Shown piece after piece: positions 8,034-17,823 of a stretch of DNA of 64,000 bases (positions are counted from its first letter, which is position 1; each line of letters opens with the position of its first letter). A program made the translations under genes and the position numbers. Source of the DNA: Candidatus Syntropharchaeum butanivorans (GTDB taxonomy: Archaea > Halobacteriota > Syntropharchaeia > Syntropharchaeales > Syntropharchaeaceae); the NCBI GenBank assembly GCA_001766825.1, contig LYOR01000003.1:62001-126000 (forward strand). The letters are read 5' to 3'. The notes under the pieces are model-generated. The model was not told where the DNA came from, searched no databases, and was given only the letters and a program-made list of their open reading frames with translations.

Positions 8034-9623
8034 ATGATACAAATCTTTAGAAGGAGAGTTCGAGAGGATCCGGGGGTTTCAGAAGAGTTCCATGAGATGG
8101 TAGAGTACACACCATCTGAGGGGGTACTGGAGCTTGAGCGATACATGCTAAAAGGCGGAAGAGCCATGGCTGTGATTCTCTTGGACGAAAAGACGAAGGT
8201 CAGAAGCTATCACCTCGTTGAACCAGCCTTAAGTTATGAGGAGAAACTTCTTCTTGAAGACCTCTATGATACACTTCAGGACGTGCTCTCACTTGAAGAT
8301 ACGAATGGTGATGAGAAGGGGGCAGTTGAGCGGAAGGATATTCTTGAGAGGGATCTCAAGAACCTCCTCAAAAGTTATGGTATCAACCTCAGCCCCTCCT
8401 CCTATGAGAGGATCCTCTACTACCTTGAGCGAAACTTTCTTGGATATGAGCGGATCGATGCTCTGATGGATGATCCTTGGATCGAGGATATCTCATGTGA
8501 TGGGGTGAACCTTCCGATTTACCTCTACCACAGAAAGCATCAGAACATAAGAACGAACGTCTCATTCCCCGATGAGGAGGTTTTAGATGCCTTTATCATC
8601 AAACTCTCCCAGAAAGGGAGGAGGCACATATCAATTGGAGAGCCACTTCTTGATGCGACCCTTCCCGATGGGTCAAGGCTCCAGGCAACATTTGGAAGGG
8701 AGGTTACATCCCGTGGCTCGACATTTACGATAAGAAAGTTCAGAGAGGATCCATTCACACCTCCTGAACTCATAAAGTGCAGGACATTTTCCCTCGAGAT
8801 GATGGCATACCTCTGGATGTGCATCGAGAACAACAAAAACCTGATCTTTGCCGGGGGAACCGCCTCAGGCAAGACATCCTCGCTCAACGCGGTCTCCTTC
8901 TTCATTCCACCGATGGCAAAGATCATCTCTATCGAGGATACGAGAGAGATCACACTCTACCATGAGAACTGGATCCCGGGAGTGACAAGAAGTGCTGTTA
9001 CAAAGGGTGGAGAGGGAGAGGTTACGATGTTCGATCTTCTGCGGGCTGCACTGAGGCAGCGCCCTGAGTGTATCATACTCGGTGAGGTGAGGGGGGAGGA
9101 GGGGTTGACACTCTTTCAGGCGATGAACACCGGACATACGACCTACTCGACGATTCATGCAGAGGACCCTCAGAGTGTTGTAAACAGGCTTGAGAATGAG
9201 CCGATAAACGTACCACCTGTCATGCTTCAGGCACTTGACATCATCTCTGTCCAGGTCCAGGCGAATATTGGGGGGAAGAGGATAAGACGGGCAAAGGAGC
9301 TTGTTGAGATCATAGAAATAGATCCTCAGACGAGAAACATCAGAATAAACGAGCTGTTCAGGTGGGATCCTGGATCAGACTCGTTCATCCAGCTGGGGGA
9401 GTCCCATAAGCTCAGAGCTATCATGAAACAGAGAGGATGGAGCAGGGAGAGGCTTAACGAGGAGCTTGATCAGCGGAGGCAGGTTCTGCAGTGGATGATC
9501 GATAAGGATATTATGGACTACAGGAAGGTTGCAGAGATCCTTCAGGCATATCACTTCGATCCTGATGGTACGATCGAGGCGATCGAGGAGGGGAGGGATG
9601 GAGAGCTTCTACAGGTTGTGTAG
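8034..9623 (+). CDS. Type IV pilus assembly ATPase, GspE/ArlI family
   Basis: A complete 529-residue hexameric secretion ATPase. The N-terminal domain (1-170) is followed by the RecA-like core: IEDISCDG (about residue 150), Walker A GGTASGKT (about 280), an Asp-box region (SIEDTREI), Walker B CIILGEVRGEE, and the His box (TGHTTYSTIHA). It powers pilin insertion or retraction at the cytoplasmic membrane. The membrane platform gene overlaps its 3' end by 26 bases and pilin genes follow. This gives a compact filament operon distinct from the second ATPase at the left edge. Confidence 0.9.
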   Translation: MIQIFRRRVREDPGVSEEFHEMVEYTPSEGVLELERYMLKGGRAMAVILLDEKTKVRSYHLVEPALSYEEKLLLEDLYDTLQDVLSLEDTNGDEKGAVERKDILERDLKNLLKSYGINLSPSSYERILYYLERNFLGYERIDALMDDPWIEDISCDGVNLPIYLYHRKHQNIRTNVSFPDEEVLDAFIIKLSQKGRRHISIGEPLLDATLPDGSRLQATFGREVTSRGSTFTIRKFREDPFTPPELIKCRTFSLEMMAYLWMCIENNKNLIFAGGTASGKTSSLNAVSFFIPPMAKIISIEDTREITLYHENWIPGVTRSAVTKGGEGEVTMFDLLRAALRQRPECIILGEVRGEEGLTLFQAMNTGHTTYSTIHAEDPQSVVNRLENEPINVPPVMLQALDIISVQVQANIGGKRIRRAKELVEIIEIDPQTRNIRINELFRWDPGSDSFIQLGESHKLRAIMKQRGWSRERLNEELDQRRQVLQWMIDKDIMDYRKVAEILQAYHFDPDGTIEAIEEGRDGELLQVV

Positions 9624-11460
9624 CATCTCCTACAGGATATTTGGAAGAGGTGTGAACAGAAACGATCTTTCAGGGCTCTCGTTGAGCCTCAAAAGGGCAA
9701 GGATCAACATCCCGGCGGATCTCTACCTCTCACTTTCAAGGCTTGCTGGAGCTCTATTCGCACTTTTTGGGGCCATTCTCGGTGTTCTTCTCATCTATAC
9801 ACTGATCCCAGCATCAGGGGATATCTTCCTCATCCTTCTTACAGTTTTATCAGGGTCGGTAACAGCGACCCTCTTCTACCTTCTTACAGTGAGGGCGTTC
9901 ATGGCATATCCGGTATTCAGGGCAAATACGAGGCGAATACTCATCGACAAGGGGCTGCTTCATGCGATAAACTACCTCTATGCGATGAGTAAGGGAGGAA
10001 TGAGCCTTATTGACGCTTTCAACTCGTTAAAAAAGCATGAGGCGGTCTATGGTGAGTCTGCAAAGGAGATAGGATACATAGCCAGGGACGTTGAGTACTT
10101 CGGGCTTGATCTAAGGAGCGCGCTGATGAGAGGGTCAAAGAACACACCTTCTGAGAAGATGAGAGACTTCCTTGAGGGGCTGATATCAGTCATGAACACC
10201 GGAGGGTCTCTTGAGGACTACTTCTCCCTTAAGTCAAGGCAGTACCAGGACCTTGCGGAGGGGGAGAACAGCACATTTCTTGAGGTGCTGAGCGTGCTTG
10301 CAGAGACGTACGTGACACTGTTTGTTGCAGCACCACTGTTTCTGATTACGATCATCATCGTCCTCGGGATGCTCAAATCAGGAACGCTTCTCATACTCTC
10401 TGCTGTCGTCTACATTATCATTCCACTCGGGACATCCCTGTTCATACTTCTACTGGATACGATAACAACCCGTACGGATGAGGAGGCACCCTCTTTTGTG
10501 AGGATAAAACGGCTGAATGTCTTTGATAACGTGAGGCTTGTTGAGCGGGAGAGTGAGGGGATCATACCGGCACTTAAAAGGTATGAGCAAATCGAGCGTA
10601 TAAAGTTCTTTCTCCGCTCACCATTTCGCTTCTTTATTGAGAAACCCTCACGATGCTTCTATGTTACCCTCCCTCTTGCTTCAGCCTATCTTCTGAGCAT
10701 CCTGCAACCTGCATGGGAGATTCCCGATGGTTTTGACCGTAACCTCTTTTACACGGCCCTTATTCTGCTCATCCCTTATTCAATCCTTTTTGAGATTAGA
10801 GCAAAGCGTATAAGAGAGATTGATGGGGTGGTGCCCGAGTTTTTAAGGAGGCTCAAGACTCTGAATGAGACCGGGCTTAACCTGGTTGAGTGTATAAGGG
10901 TGATAATCCGCTCAAATCTGGGTGTTCTCACAAGTGAGCTTTTAAGGGTTGCAAGATCGATAGAGTGGGGAAGCACACTTGAGGATGCGTTCCAGAAGCT
11001 TGAGGTGAGGGTCAAGACCGGGGCATTATCAAGAGCAATCACGCTGCTTGTCGATGCAGACCGTGCAACAGGAAACCTGAGGGATGTTCTTGCTGTTGCA
11101 GCATCAAATGCCGAGATTGCACAGAGGCTCATGGAGCGAAGAAGAGCCGCAATGTCGATATACCTTCTAATCGTGTACATCACCTTTGCAGTATTCCTCG
11201 TTACGATATATATCCTAACAACGAAGTTTCTCGGAACAATGCCTGAGATTCCGATCAAAGGCGCGGAGAGGTTTCTGTCGTCTGATTATAACCTTAAAGC
11301 ATACGAGAGAGTGCTCTTCCATGGATCACTCCTTCAGGGCTTCTTCTCAGGGATTGTTGGTGGGCAGATGAGCTCCGGGAATCCGTACAGCGGAATCAAG
11401 CACGCTGTTGTCATGATGATAGCGGCCTTTCTCGTGTTTGAACTCGTGATATGGGGGTAA
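9598..11460 (+). CDS. Pilus assembly membrane platform, GspF/TadC/ArlJ family
   Basis: About 620 residues. The ATG at 9598 is chosen because GGGAGGG lies just ahead of it and the in-frame extension upstream is low in plausible content. Two T2SSF-like repeats are visible, each with a cytoplasmic helical bundle and flanking membrane helices (hydrophobic runs around residues 45-95, 250-300, 365-400 and 515-545), plus a C-terminal helix. The family recruits the ATPase and extrudes pilins. It overlaps the ATPase upstream and the first pilin-like gene downstream. Confidence 0.88.
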   Translation: MESFYRLCSISYRIFGRGVNRNDLSGLSLSLKRARINIPADLYLSLSRLAGALFALFGAILGVLLIYTLIPASGDIFLILLTVLSGSVTATLFYLLTVRAFMAYPVFRANTRRILIDKGLLHAINYLYAMSKGGMSLIDAFNSLKKHEAVYGESAKEIGYIARDVEYFGLDLRSALMRGSKNTPSEKMRDFLEGLISVMNTGGSLEDYFSLKSRQYQDLAEGENSTFLEVLSVLAETYVTLFVAAPLFLITIIIVLGMLKSGTLLILSAVVYIIIPLGTSLFILLLDTITTRTDEEAPSFVRIKRLNVFDNVRLVERESEGIIPALKRYEQIERIKFFLRSPFRFFIEKPSRCFYVTLPLASAYLLSILQPAWEIPDGFDRNLFYTALILLIPYSILFEIRAKRIREIDGVVPEFLRRLKTLNETGLNLVECIRVIIRSNLGVLTSELLRVARSIEWGSTLEDAFQKLEVRVKTGALSRAITLLVDADRATGNLRDVLAVAASNAEIAQRLMERRRAAMSIYLLIVYITFAVFLVTIYILTTKFLGTMPEIPIKGAERFLSSDYNLKAYERVLFHGSLLQGFFSGIVGGQMSSGNPYSGIKHAVVMMIAAFLVFELVIWG

Positions 11461-13064
11461 AAATGGGCTTTATACGGGATGAGATGGCAGTATCTGAGAT
11501 TATGGGTGAGATCCTGATGATAGGGGTTGTTGTTATCGCGTTCGGGGCAATATCCACTTTCCTCTATGCATACCTGTCAGGACCAGATATCCCTCCAAAA
11601 GTCGATGTGACCGGGATTGCGGACGATGAGCATGATACGATCTATCTCAAGCACAGTGGGGGTGAGTGGGTGGGGGCCGGTGAGCTTAAGGTCATCCTCA
11701 GGATAAACGGCACGATGTATCAGTACAATTGCACATCCCGGTGGAGGCTCGGGGATGTGATTGAGATCAACACATCCGGTGAGTATGGGCTTGATCTTGA
11801 AAGAGGAGAGGAGATTGAGTTTCTTCTGGTTCACATTCCCACAGGTAGGGTTATAGCATCGGGTGAGCTTGGATACAGAGTACCTGACTGCTCCAAAGAT
11901 ACATCACCTCCTTCATCCATTACAAACCTGAGAAACACGACCTTCGAGCCGACTTATATCATCTGGGCGTGGGATCAACCTCCGGATGAGGACTACTCGC
12001 ATGCCCGGATATACATAGATGATGAGTACAAGGGGACAACCTCTGCAAGCTGGTACAATGCAACCGGCTTTGACCCGGGGACAACCCATGCGATCGGGAT
12101 AAGAACGGTTGATGGGTGCGGGAACGTGAACTCAACGTGGGTCAACCACACAGCAAAGACCTACAAGCCATGGTGGGATACAGGATGGAGCTACAGGCGA
12201 CCCATTACGATAAGCTCAGAGGATGAGCTTTCTGATTATCAGATAAGGCTTGAGGTTAACTGGGACAGTGACATGCAGGATGACTTTGACGATCTGCGGT
12301 TTACAACCCAGGATGATTCTCCGATACCTCACTGGATCGAGCTTAAATCCAATCGTAAGTGGGCCAGCGTGTGGGTCAAGGTCCCGAGAATCGCTGATGG
12401 AAACACCACGATATACATGTACTATGGCAATGCAACCGCAACAGATGGATCGAGTGGATCTGCGACTTTTGAGTTCTTTGATGATTTTGATGCCTGGAGT
12501 GGATGGAGCAACTATGGCTCCGGGACGGTTGAATGGACGTCTTATGGCTCTGAGTACGTGCTTAAGAAGAACGGAAGCTGCGATCCAAGTGGAGGATGGA
12601 AGAGTCTCGGGATACAGATTACAGACTATCGCCTGGTGACAAGAGAGCGCAGAGACAAGGAGGGGTCTGATTGTGGTATGGATCGTTACGGGATCGAAGA
12701 TTCAAGTTACAACGGCTATAACATCTACAGGAGGGCTTACACATCTGGATCCGGGAGTTTTGGGTTTGAACGAAGAACAGGGGGGTCTTCGACGGGCAGA
12801 TGGTACAAAGGTCTCAGTCAGCCCTATAACAACTGGTACATCATAGAATTAAGACGAGATGGGTCAAATTTCAATGCATCGTTCTTTGATGGGGATGACA
12901 GAGGTTATATAGGCTCGCAAACAGGGAGTGATTCAGTCCACCAGGGTCCATTTGACAGGGTTGTGATAAGGGGCGGGAGGCCTTATTATGTTGACTGGAT
13001 TGTACTCTGCAAGTATCACTCACCTGAACCCTCATACACGATAGGGGATGAGGAGGTGTATTAG
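11451..13064 (+). CDS. Archaeal pilin-like protein with large DUF2341 domain
   Basis: About 535 residues. The N-terminus (MAVSEIMGEILMIG followed by a hydrophobic helix) is an archaeal class III pilin signal. Residues about 45-130 form a DUF1628-like pilin domain, then comes a fibronectin-like stretch (about 150-225). A DUF2341 domain follows (from about residue 240, starting WDTGWSYRRP and including YMYYGNA), with a LamG-like C-terminal region. DUF2341 is usually found on secreted adhesins or carbohydrate-binding proteins. The start may be the ATG at 11451 or at 11463. It probably caps or decorates the filament; very large for a pilin. Confidence 0.75.
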   Translation: MGVKMGFIRDEMAVSEIMGEILMIGVVVIAFGAISTFLYAYLSGPDIPPKVDVTGIADDEHDTIYLKHSGGEWVGAGELKVILRINGTMYQYNCTSRWRLGDVIEINTSGEYGLDLERGEEIEFLLVHIPTGRVIASGELGYRVPDCSKDTSPPSSITNLRNTTFEPTYIIWAWDQPPDEDYSHARIYIDDEYKGTTSASWYNATGFDPGTTHAIGIRTVDGCGNVNSTWVNHTAKTYKPWWDTGWSYRRPITISSEDELSDYQIRLEVNWDSDMQDDFDDLRFTTQDDSPIPHWIELKSNRKWASVWVKVPRIADGNTTIYMYYGNATATDGSSGSATFEFFDDFDAWSGWSNYGSGTVEWTSYGSEYVLKKNGSCDPSGGWKSLGIQITDYRLVTRERRDKEGSDCGMDRYGIEDSSYNGYNIYRRAYTSGSGSFGFERRTGGSSTGRWYKGLSQPYNNWYIIELRRDGSNFNASFFDGDDRGYIGSQTGSDSVHQGPFDRVVIRGGRPYYVDWIVLCKYHSPEPSYTIGDEEVY

Positions 13065-13904
13065 ATGGGGAGCGATGAGGGGGTATCGGTTGTTGTCTCG
13101 GTCGTGCTTCTGCTCGGGCTTCTTGTTGCAGTTTCTGCGATTGTTCATGTTACATATGTCCCGGAGTGGAGAAGATCTGCTGAGGCAGACCACATGGATG
13201 ATATCTTCGAGGACTTTGCAGATCTTAAATCAAAGATCGATCTGATCGCTGCAGTATCTCCCGCAAGTGAGTGTACAATCTCACAGCCAATCGGGATGGG
13301 TGGTGGAAGCATACCTGTAATCTCGCCTGAAAAGTCCGGTTGCATGCTCAGGACAAACCCTCTGCTTCCAGATCTTTACATAACCGCAGATAACTGCACA
13401 ACAGCCTTTGCCTTCACAGATCTTGGATCTATCGAGCTTGAGTCGGATAACCTCTACGAAATCGATCGCACCTATGTCTATGAGAATGGAGGACTTATCC
13501 TGAAGGAGATAAACCGTTCAGTAATGCGTCTATCCCCTCCTATCAGTTTTAAGAAGTTTAACAACGGAACAAAGGTTATTACTATTGAGATCATCAACAT
13601 GAGCCTTGACAACGAGTCTGTCGCAAGCTCCGGGATCGAAGAGATCTCTTTTACATATAGATCTTCAACCACACGCTTTTCAGACGCCGTGACCGATGTG
13701 AGTATCACCGTCACATCTGACCACACGCCCGCGTGGGAGGAGTTTATGCTCGATGGTGTGAGACGTGCCGGGTTCAACGAGAGTGAATATGATGTAAGCT
13801 CCTCGGGAAGCGTCAGGCTTGACATCCACGGGGATGTGGACCTTACCATAGTTGAGGTTAAGGTAGATGGAAGGATTGAACCCGTGATAGAGACAGGCGA
13901 TTAG
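13065..13904 (+). CDS. Second pilin-like secreted protein
   Basis: A 279-residue protein beginning immediately after the preceding stop. The N-terminus has the pilin layout: a short acidic leader (MGSDEGVS) followed by a hydrophobic helix (VVVSVVLLLGLLVAVSAI), then an exported beta-rich domain with several N-glycosylation sequons (NCT, NRS, NGT, NMS, NES). It resembles the halobacterial/methanogen family of large pilin-like proteins found beside archaeal pilus ATPases. It is the last gene of the pilus operon and is probably a minor filament subunit. The exact family is uncertain. Confidence 0.65.
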   Translation: MGSDEGVSVVVSVVLLLGLLVAVSAIVHVTYVPEWRRSAEADHMDDIFEDFADLKSKIDLIAAVSPASECTISQPIGMGGGSIPVISPEKSGCMLRTNPLLPDLYITADNCTTAFAFTDLGSIELESDNLYEIDRTYVYENGGLILKEINRSVMRLSPPISFKKFNNGTKVITIEIINMSLDNESVASSGIEEISFTYRSSTTRFSDAVTDVSITVTSDHTPAWEEFMLDGVRRAGFNESEYDVSSSGSVRLDIHGDVDLTIVEVKVDGRIEPVIETGD

Positions 13905-13984
13905 CGTAAAGATGCTGAGGGGTGGAGGTTTATCCATCGCACCACTGCTCGTAATGGAACTGCCCGAGGTCTGCTATAGCCCGA

Positions 13985-14310
13985 AGAGAACTTTGAAAAA
14001 CCCACTCACTCCCAGAGCCCATCAAATTAACAGGCAAATCAAAAATCCTATTGACCCATTTTCATCATAAAACAGGTATGGGGTCTTAATAGATTATTCA
14101 TTGAATGAAGAGTATGAGAAGGTCAAACGTCTTGGTGACAGACTTGCAGAGGTAGATTCATTGATTGACTGGGGAGCTTTTAGGATGAGGCGTAAAGCAC
14201 GCCTCATACACCCATGTCCTGCCTTCGGCAGGACGAGTCCGATCGAAGATCGGACGCAGGGGTAGAGGGGATGCAATCCCCCTTATGAGGCGGATGCGCC
14301 TCATACGTGA
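13985..14310 (+). mobile_element. Decayed IS5-like element copy A with palindrome array
   Basis: The left inverted repeat (AGAGAACTTTG) starts at 13985 and is followed by a conserved subterminal block. The transposase N-terminus comes next (about 14091-14184; residues EEYEKVKRLGDRL and LIDWGAFR), where an IS5-family protein would start. The frame then runs into hairpins: 14185-14207 (arms ATGAGGCGT), 14216-14234 (loop TTC), 14237-14255 (loop GAA), 14267-14281 (loop GCA) and 14285-14304 (arms ATGAGGCG). No right end is present. Copy B at 26.2-26.6 kb shares the same transposase-palindrome junction in inverse orientation, so both descend from one rearranged parent. Confidence 0.8.
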
Positions 14311-14323
14311 GCTTAAATAATAT

Positions 14324-16216
14324 CTATCCTCCACTCCTCTCCCTGGTATATGCCAGAAGCCCGCCTGCTTTCACGATCGCGATATCCCGGTCTGAGAGGT
14401 TGTGTGTGACCGGAACCTCCTTTTTCCCATTGATATTGACTCTGAGATCGCCCTTAAGATCGCTCACATCAATTGAGAGGTGATCACCCTGGTTTATCTC
14501 ATCTGTATCACAGACAAAGGGAATTATACCGACATTTACGAGGTTATCATGGTGGATTCTTGCAAATGACTTCGCAAAAACGGCCTTTATCCCGAGCTCA
14601 AACGGAGCAAGGGCCGCGTGCTCTCTCGATGACCCCTGGCCGTAGTTCTCTCCCCCGGCAATGAAACCACCGCCTTTCTCACGTGCACGGGCATAGAACC
14701 CATCATCGATGTAGGCAAAGACAAACTTCGCAATCTCTGGTAGGTTACTTCGAAGATGTTGAGTGGATGGCCCTGCCGGGAGTATGTCGTCGGTTGAGAT
14801 CCCGTCACCGAGCTTTATCAGAACCTCCCCCTCGAGCTTATCTGGAAGTGGAGTTTGACGTTTGAGCGGTGCTATGTTCGGCGATCTTCTGATTGTAACC
14901 TTCTTACCCTCAGGTCTCAGGAGAAGGAGATCATCCACAATGTAATCGATATGACCAACCTTAACCTCATCAAGCTCCCTTGGATCTGCGATCTCACCCC
15001 TGATGGCAGATGCTGCTGCAAGCTCAACCCCTGAAAGTGCGATCTTCGCAAACTTGCTCCCTCCACGTCCTGGCCAGTTGCGGTTAACAGTCCTGAGTGA
15101 TAAATGACCATGCCCTGGTACGAATCCAATCCCGATACAGGCGTTGCATCCCGGGTCAATAACCCTTGCCCCGGCCTTTATCAGCCTCTCAACACTCCCA
15201 TCACGGATGAGCATCTGCAGAACCTGGCGTGATCCAGGTGATACGATGAGTTCGATCGATGGGTCGACCCGCCTGCCCTCAAGGATCAGTGCAGCCTTCC
15301 TTATATCAGCGTAGCCACCGTTTGTGCACGATCCTATGAAGACCTGATCGATCGGTGTTCCAGCAACCTCCTCAACCGGATAGACGTTATCAGGCATCCC
15401 CGGCATTGCAACCTGAGGTGTGATATCATCAAGGCTGATCTCAAGTATATCATCATACTCAGCATCCTCATCTGCTCTAAGCTCCCGCCAGTCTGATTCA
15501 CGCCTCTGCCCCCTCAAAAACTCCCGTGTGACCTCATCTGATGGGAATATCGAGGTCGTTGCCCCGGTCTCAGCCCCCATGTTTGCGATTGTTGCCCGTT
15601 CAGGTACAGATAATCCCCTGACCCCGTCTCCATGGTACTCAAGAACCTTGCCAAGACCTCCTTTCACAGATATCTGCTTCAGGATCGTGAGTATCACGTC
15701 CTTGGCAGATGATCCCCAGTTGAGCCTTCCTGTGAGCTTCACACCCAGAACCTCTGGCACGGTAAGGTAGAAGTAGCCACCTCCCATCGCAACAGCAACA
15801 TCCATCCCACCTGCACCGATCGCGATCATGCCCAGACACCCACAGGTAGGGGTATGTGAGTCTGCACCAAGAAGCGTCTTACCCGGTATGCCAAACCGCT
15901 CATAGTGAACCTGGTGGCACACCCCGTTTCCCGGCTTTGAGTATATCGCGCCAAAGTGTGACGCAATCGTCTGGAGGAAGTAATGGTCATCGGTCGACTC
16001 GCCCTTGAAGCTGAGAGATGTGTGATCACAGTATGAGACCGCGAGCTCTGTCTTTACCTCATCAAGGCCGAGTGCCTCAAACTCAAGCCATGCCATCGTC
16101 CCGGTGCTATCCTGGGTGAGACACTGGTCAATTATAATCCCGATCTCCTCTCCGGCCTCGTACTTTCCATCACCCAGGTGGGCCCTCAGTACCTTCTCTG
16201 TGATCGTTCTTCCCAT
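14324..16216 (-). CDS. acn: Aconitate hydratase
   Basis: A 630-residue aconitase that interconverts citrate and isocitrate. The iron-sulphur ligands are in IGSCTNGG and in DPGCNACIG, and the swivel domain (residues about 470-630) carries the active-site loop YGQGSSREHAA. The length and MGRTITEKV start match single-chain archaeal/bacterial enzymes of the 4Fe-4S family; the ATG at 16216 is preferred to the GTG at 16225. It supplies the partial TCA cycle leading to 2-oxoglutarate and glutamate. It follows the gene at 16235-17134 closely and may share its transcript. Confidence 0.93.
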   Translation of the reverse strand: MGRTITEKVLRAHLGDGKYEAGEEIGIIIDQCLTQDSTGTMAWLEFEALGLDEVKTELAVSYCDHTSLSFKGESTDDHYFLQTIASHFGAIYSKPGNGVCHQVHYERFGIPGKTLLGADSHTPTCGCLGMIAIGAGGMDVAVAMGGGYFYLTVPEVLGVKLTGRLNWGSSAKDVILTILKQISVKGGLGKVLEYHGDGVRGLSVPERATIANMGAETGATTSIFPSDEVTREFLRGQRRESDWRELRADEDAEYDDILEISLDDITPQVAMPGMPDNVYPVEEVAGTPIDQVFIGSCTNGGYADIRKAALILEGRRVDPSIELIVSPGSRQVLQMLIRDGSVERLIKAGARVIDPGCNACIGIGFVPGHGHLSLRTVNRNWPGRGGSKFAKIALSGVELAAASAIRGEIADPRELDEVKVGHIDYIVDDLLLLRPEGKKVTIRRSPNIAPLKRQTPLPDKLEGEVLIKLGDGISTDDILPAGPSTQHLRSNLPEIAKFVFAYIDDGFYARAREKGGGFIAGGENYGQGSSREHAALAPFELGIKAVFAKSFARIHHDNLVNVGIIPFVCDTDEINQGDHLSIDVSDLKGDLRVNINGKKEVPVTHNLSDRDIAIVKAGGLLAYTRERSGG

Positions 16217-16234
16217 ACGTACCACTTGGCTCTC

Positions 16235-17134
16235 TTATCCCTTACGCCAGGTGATCCTATCACCCCTGATCTTTATGATACCCTTCTTCTCAAGCACCTT
16301 CGCTATATCTTCCGCAACCCTACTTCCCTCGATAGCAAGTATTGATTCGTCCATATCAACCTCAAATGAGCATGCTTCTCTGAACTCATCAAGTGTAATC
16401 TTCTTCTTCGCACCAGCTGGCAGATCAAGTAGCTCGGTTATGAGCATCCCAAGTGCGCTCAGGCGCAGATGCTCATCAAAGTACTCATCCCAGAACTGCT
16501 CATCGACCTCATCAATCAATGGTGCGGTGAGTTCATCCACATAGAGATCAACACACCTATCAAACTGGATCTCTGTCACCATTCTTGCAAACTTGCTATC
16601 AGGATTAAACGCGTCGTGGCTCACCGGTACACGAATAAGTGGGTCGTCAAGCCGATCCCCTACTCCCTCCCCGAGTTTTATCTCATTGAGTGAAAGCGTG
16701 CTGAACGCAAAACCCACTGCAAAAAACCTCTCAAGGGCAGCATCCATCTCCTCCTTCAGTTCATCCATCTCCTTCTCATCGCGCTCATCTTTCTCCTCCT
16801 CTGTTAAACTTCGCCACTCCTCAAGGAACTTTACCAGCCGATCCCTCCTCTCCCTCCATGATGGATCAACCATTGAAAGAAACCGCTCCTCAAACTCCCC
16901 CTCATCCGAAACACCCTCAGAAAGCACTTTTCTCATCGCATCAACGTATCGATCATACGCTTCAATATCCTCCACCTTTTCCTCCCTGAGTTCACTGAGT
17001 CTTCCTTCCATAAAGGGGATCTCTTCCACTGCGGCACAGATAGATGGCCTCATCTCAACCTTTATTCCGGCCTTCTTGAGGCGCTCAACGATATCACGTG
17101 CCTCATCGTCATCATACTCTCCGAGCTTGAACAT
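16235..17134 (-). CDS. Hypothetical acidic protein with C-terminal winged-helix-like domain
   Basis: About 299 residues, no signal peptide or membrane segment. The first 35 residues (MFKLGEYDDDEA and a following helix) look like a small alpha-beta module of the kind used by short signal-transducing proteins. A long, highly charged helical middle (about 50-150, many EE/KE/DE pairs) follows. The last 60 residues (VAEDIAKVLEKKGIIKIRGDRITWR) read like a winged helix. No family was recognised. The ATG at 17134 is favoured over an upstream TTG. It precedes aconitase by 18 bases, hinting at co-transcription. Confidence 0.55.
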   Translation of the reverse strand: MFKLGEYDDDEARDIVERLKKAGIKVEMRPSICAAVEEIPFMEGRLSELREEKVEDIEAYDRYVDAMRKVLSEGVSDEGEFEERFLSMVDPSWRERRDRLVKFLEEWRSLTEEEKDERDEKEMDELKEEMDAALERFFAVGFAFSTLSLNEIKLGEGVGDRLDDPLIRVPVSHDAFNPDSKFARMVTEIQFDRCVDLYVDELTAPLIDEVDEQFWDEYFDEHLRLSALGMLITELLDLPAGAKKKITLDEFREACSFEVDMDESILAIEGSRVAEDIAKVLEKKGIIKIRGDRITWRKG

Positions 17135-17203
17135 GATGAGCAATGGTAAGGATCTGACTTAAGGATTTTCGTTAAGCAGGAATACCCCTTCTGAACCTAC
17201 AAG

Positions 17204-17212
17204 TTTTATATA
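17204..17212 (+). promoter_or_regulatory. TATA box for tRNA-Leu
   Basis: The sequence ttttatata sits about 30 bases ahead of the tRNA 5' end, the expected spacing for an archaeal stable-RNA promoter. Confidence 0.6.
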
Positions 17213-17241
17213 TTGCGTCAGTGAATAGATACAGGTGATCT

Positions 17242-17326
17242 GCGGGGGTTGCCAAGCCAGGTCAAAGGCGCAGGGTTGAGGGCCCTGTCTCGGAGGAGTT
17301 CGCGAGTTCGAATCTCGTCCCCCGCA
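17242..17326 (+). tRNA. tRNA-Leu (GAG)
   Basis: An 85-base class II tRNA. The acceptor arm GCGGGGG pairs with CCCCCGC, followed by discriminator A at 17326. The anticodon stem CAGGG/CCCTG encloses loop TTGAGGG with anticodon GAG, reading CUC/CUU. The long variable arm (TCTCGGAGGAG region) is characteristic of tRNA-Leu. The T arm carries GTTCGAATC. No intron is present, and the terminal CCA is not encoded. Confidence 0.95.
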
Positions 17327-17331
17327 TAACC

Positions 17332-17823
17332 TCATTCTCTTCTGAAGAGGTCATCAATTCCCTCAACCTCGAAATACTCCCTGAACTTCTTTGTTGTTCT
17401 GAGCATCTTTGTATGTCCATGGGGCTTTGACTCAACAAAACCTCGTGTTTCAAGCTCTTTCACGTGCCTGTATGCAACCTTACCCCGTACTTTTACGAGA
17501 TCAGACTGGGTGATCGGTTGACGATATGCAATAACCGCAAGCGTTCGTAGTGTAGGGGTATCAAGCTCCCTCGGTACAATCTCACTGAGCTCTCTTCCAA
17601 GCTCTTTTCTTACCTCCATTACCCAACCATCATCTGATCGCTCGATCACTATTGCTGAACTTCGCGATTCATACGCTGATCTGAGCTCCTCGAGGATCGG
17701 CTCAACCTCATCCTCCTCAAGCCCTGCAAGTCTTGCAAGCCTCGAAGAGCTTAACGGGGAGCCAGATATGAAGAGTGCAGCCTCGATTATCTGTCTGGCC
17801 CTAACCTCTCCCTCTTTCATCAA
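17332..17823 (-). CDS. scpB: Segregation and condensation protein B
   Basis: A 163-residue kleisin-associated winged-helix protein. The two winged-helix units are visible: RQIIEAALFISGSPLSSSRLARL near the N-terminus and the conserved ELDTPTLRTLAVIAYRQPITQSDL stretch after residue 85. ScpB dimers bind ScpA and regulate SMC condensin on chromosomes. It overlaps scpA by 23 bases, so translation is coupled. Its 3' end lies six bases from the tRNA-Leu 3' end in convergent orientation. No smc gene is in the window. Confidence 0.9.
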   Translation of the reverse strand: MMKEGEVRARQIIEAALFISGSPLSSSRLARLAGLEEDEVEPILEELRSAYESRSSAIVIERSDDGWVMEVRKELGRELSEIVPRELDTPTLRTLAVIAYRQPITQSDLVKVRGKVAYRHVKELETRGFVESKPHGHTKMLRTTKKFREYFEVEGIDDLFRRE

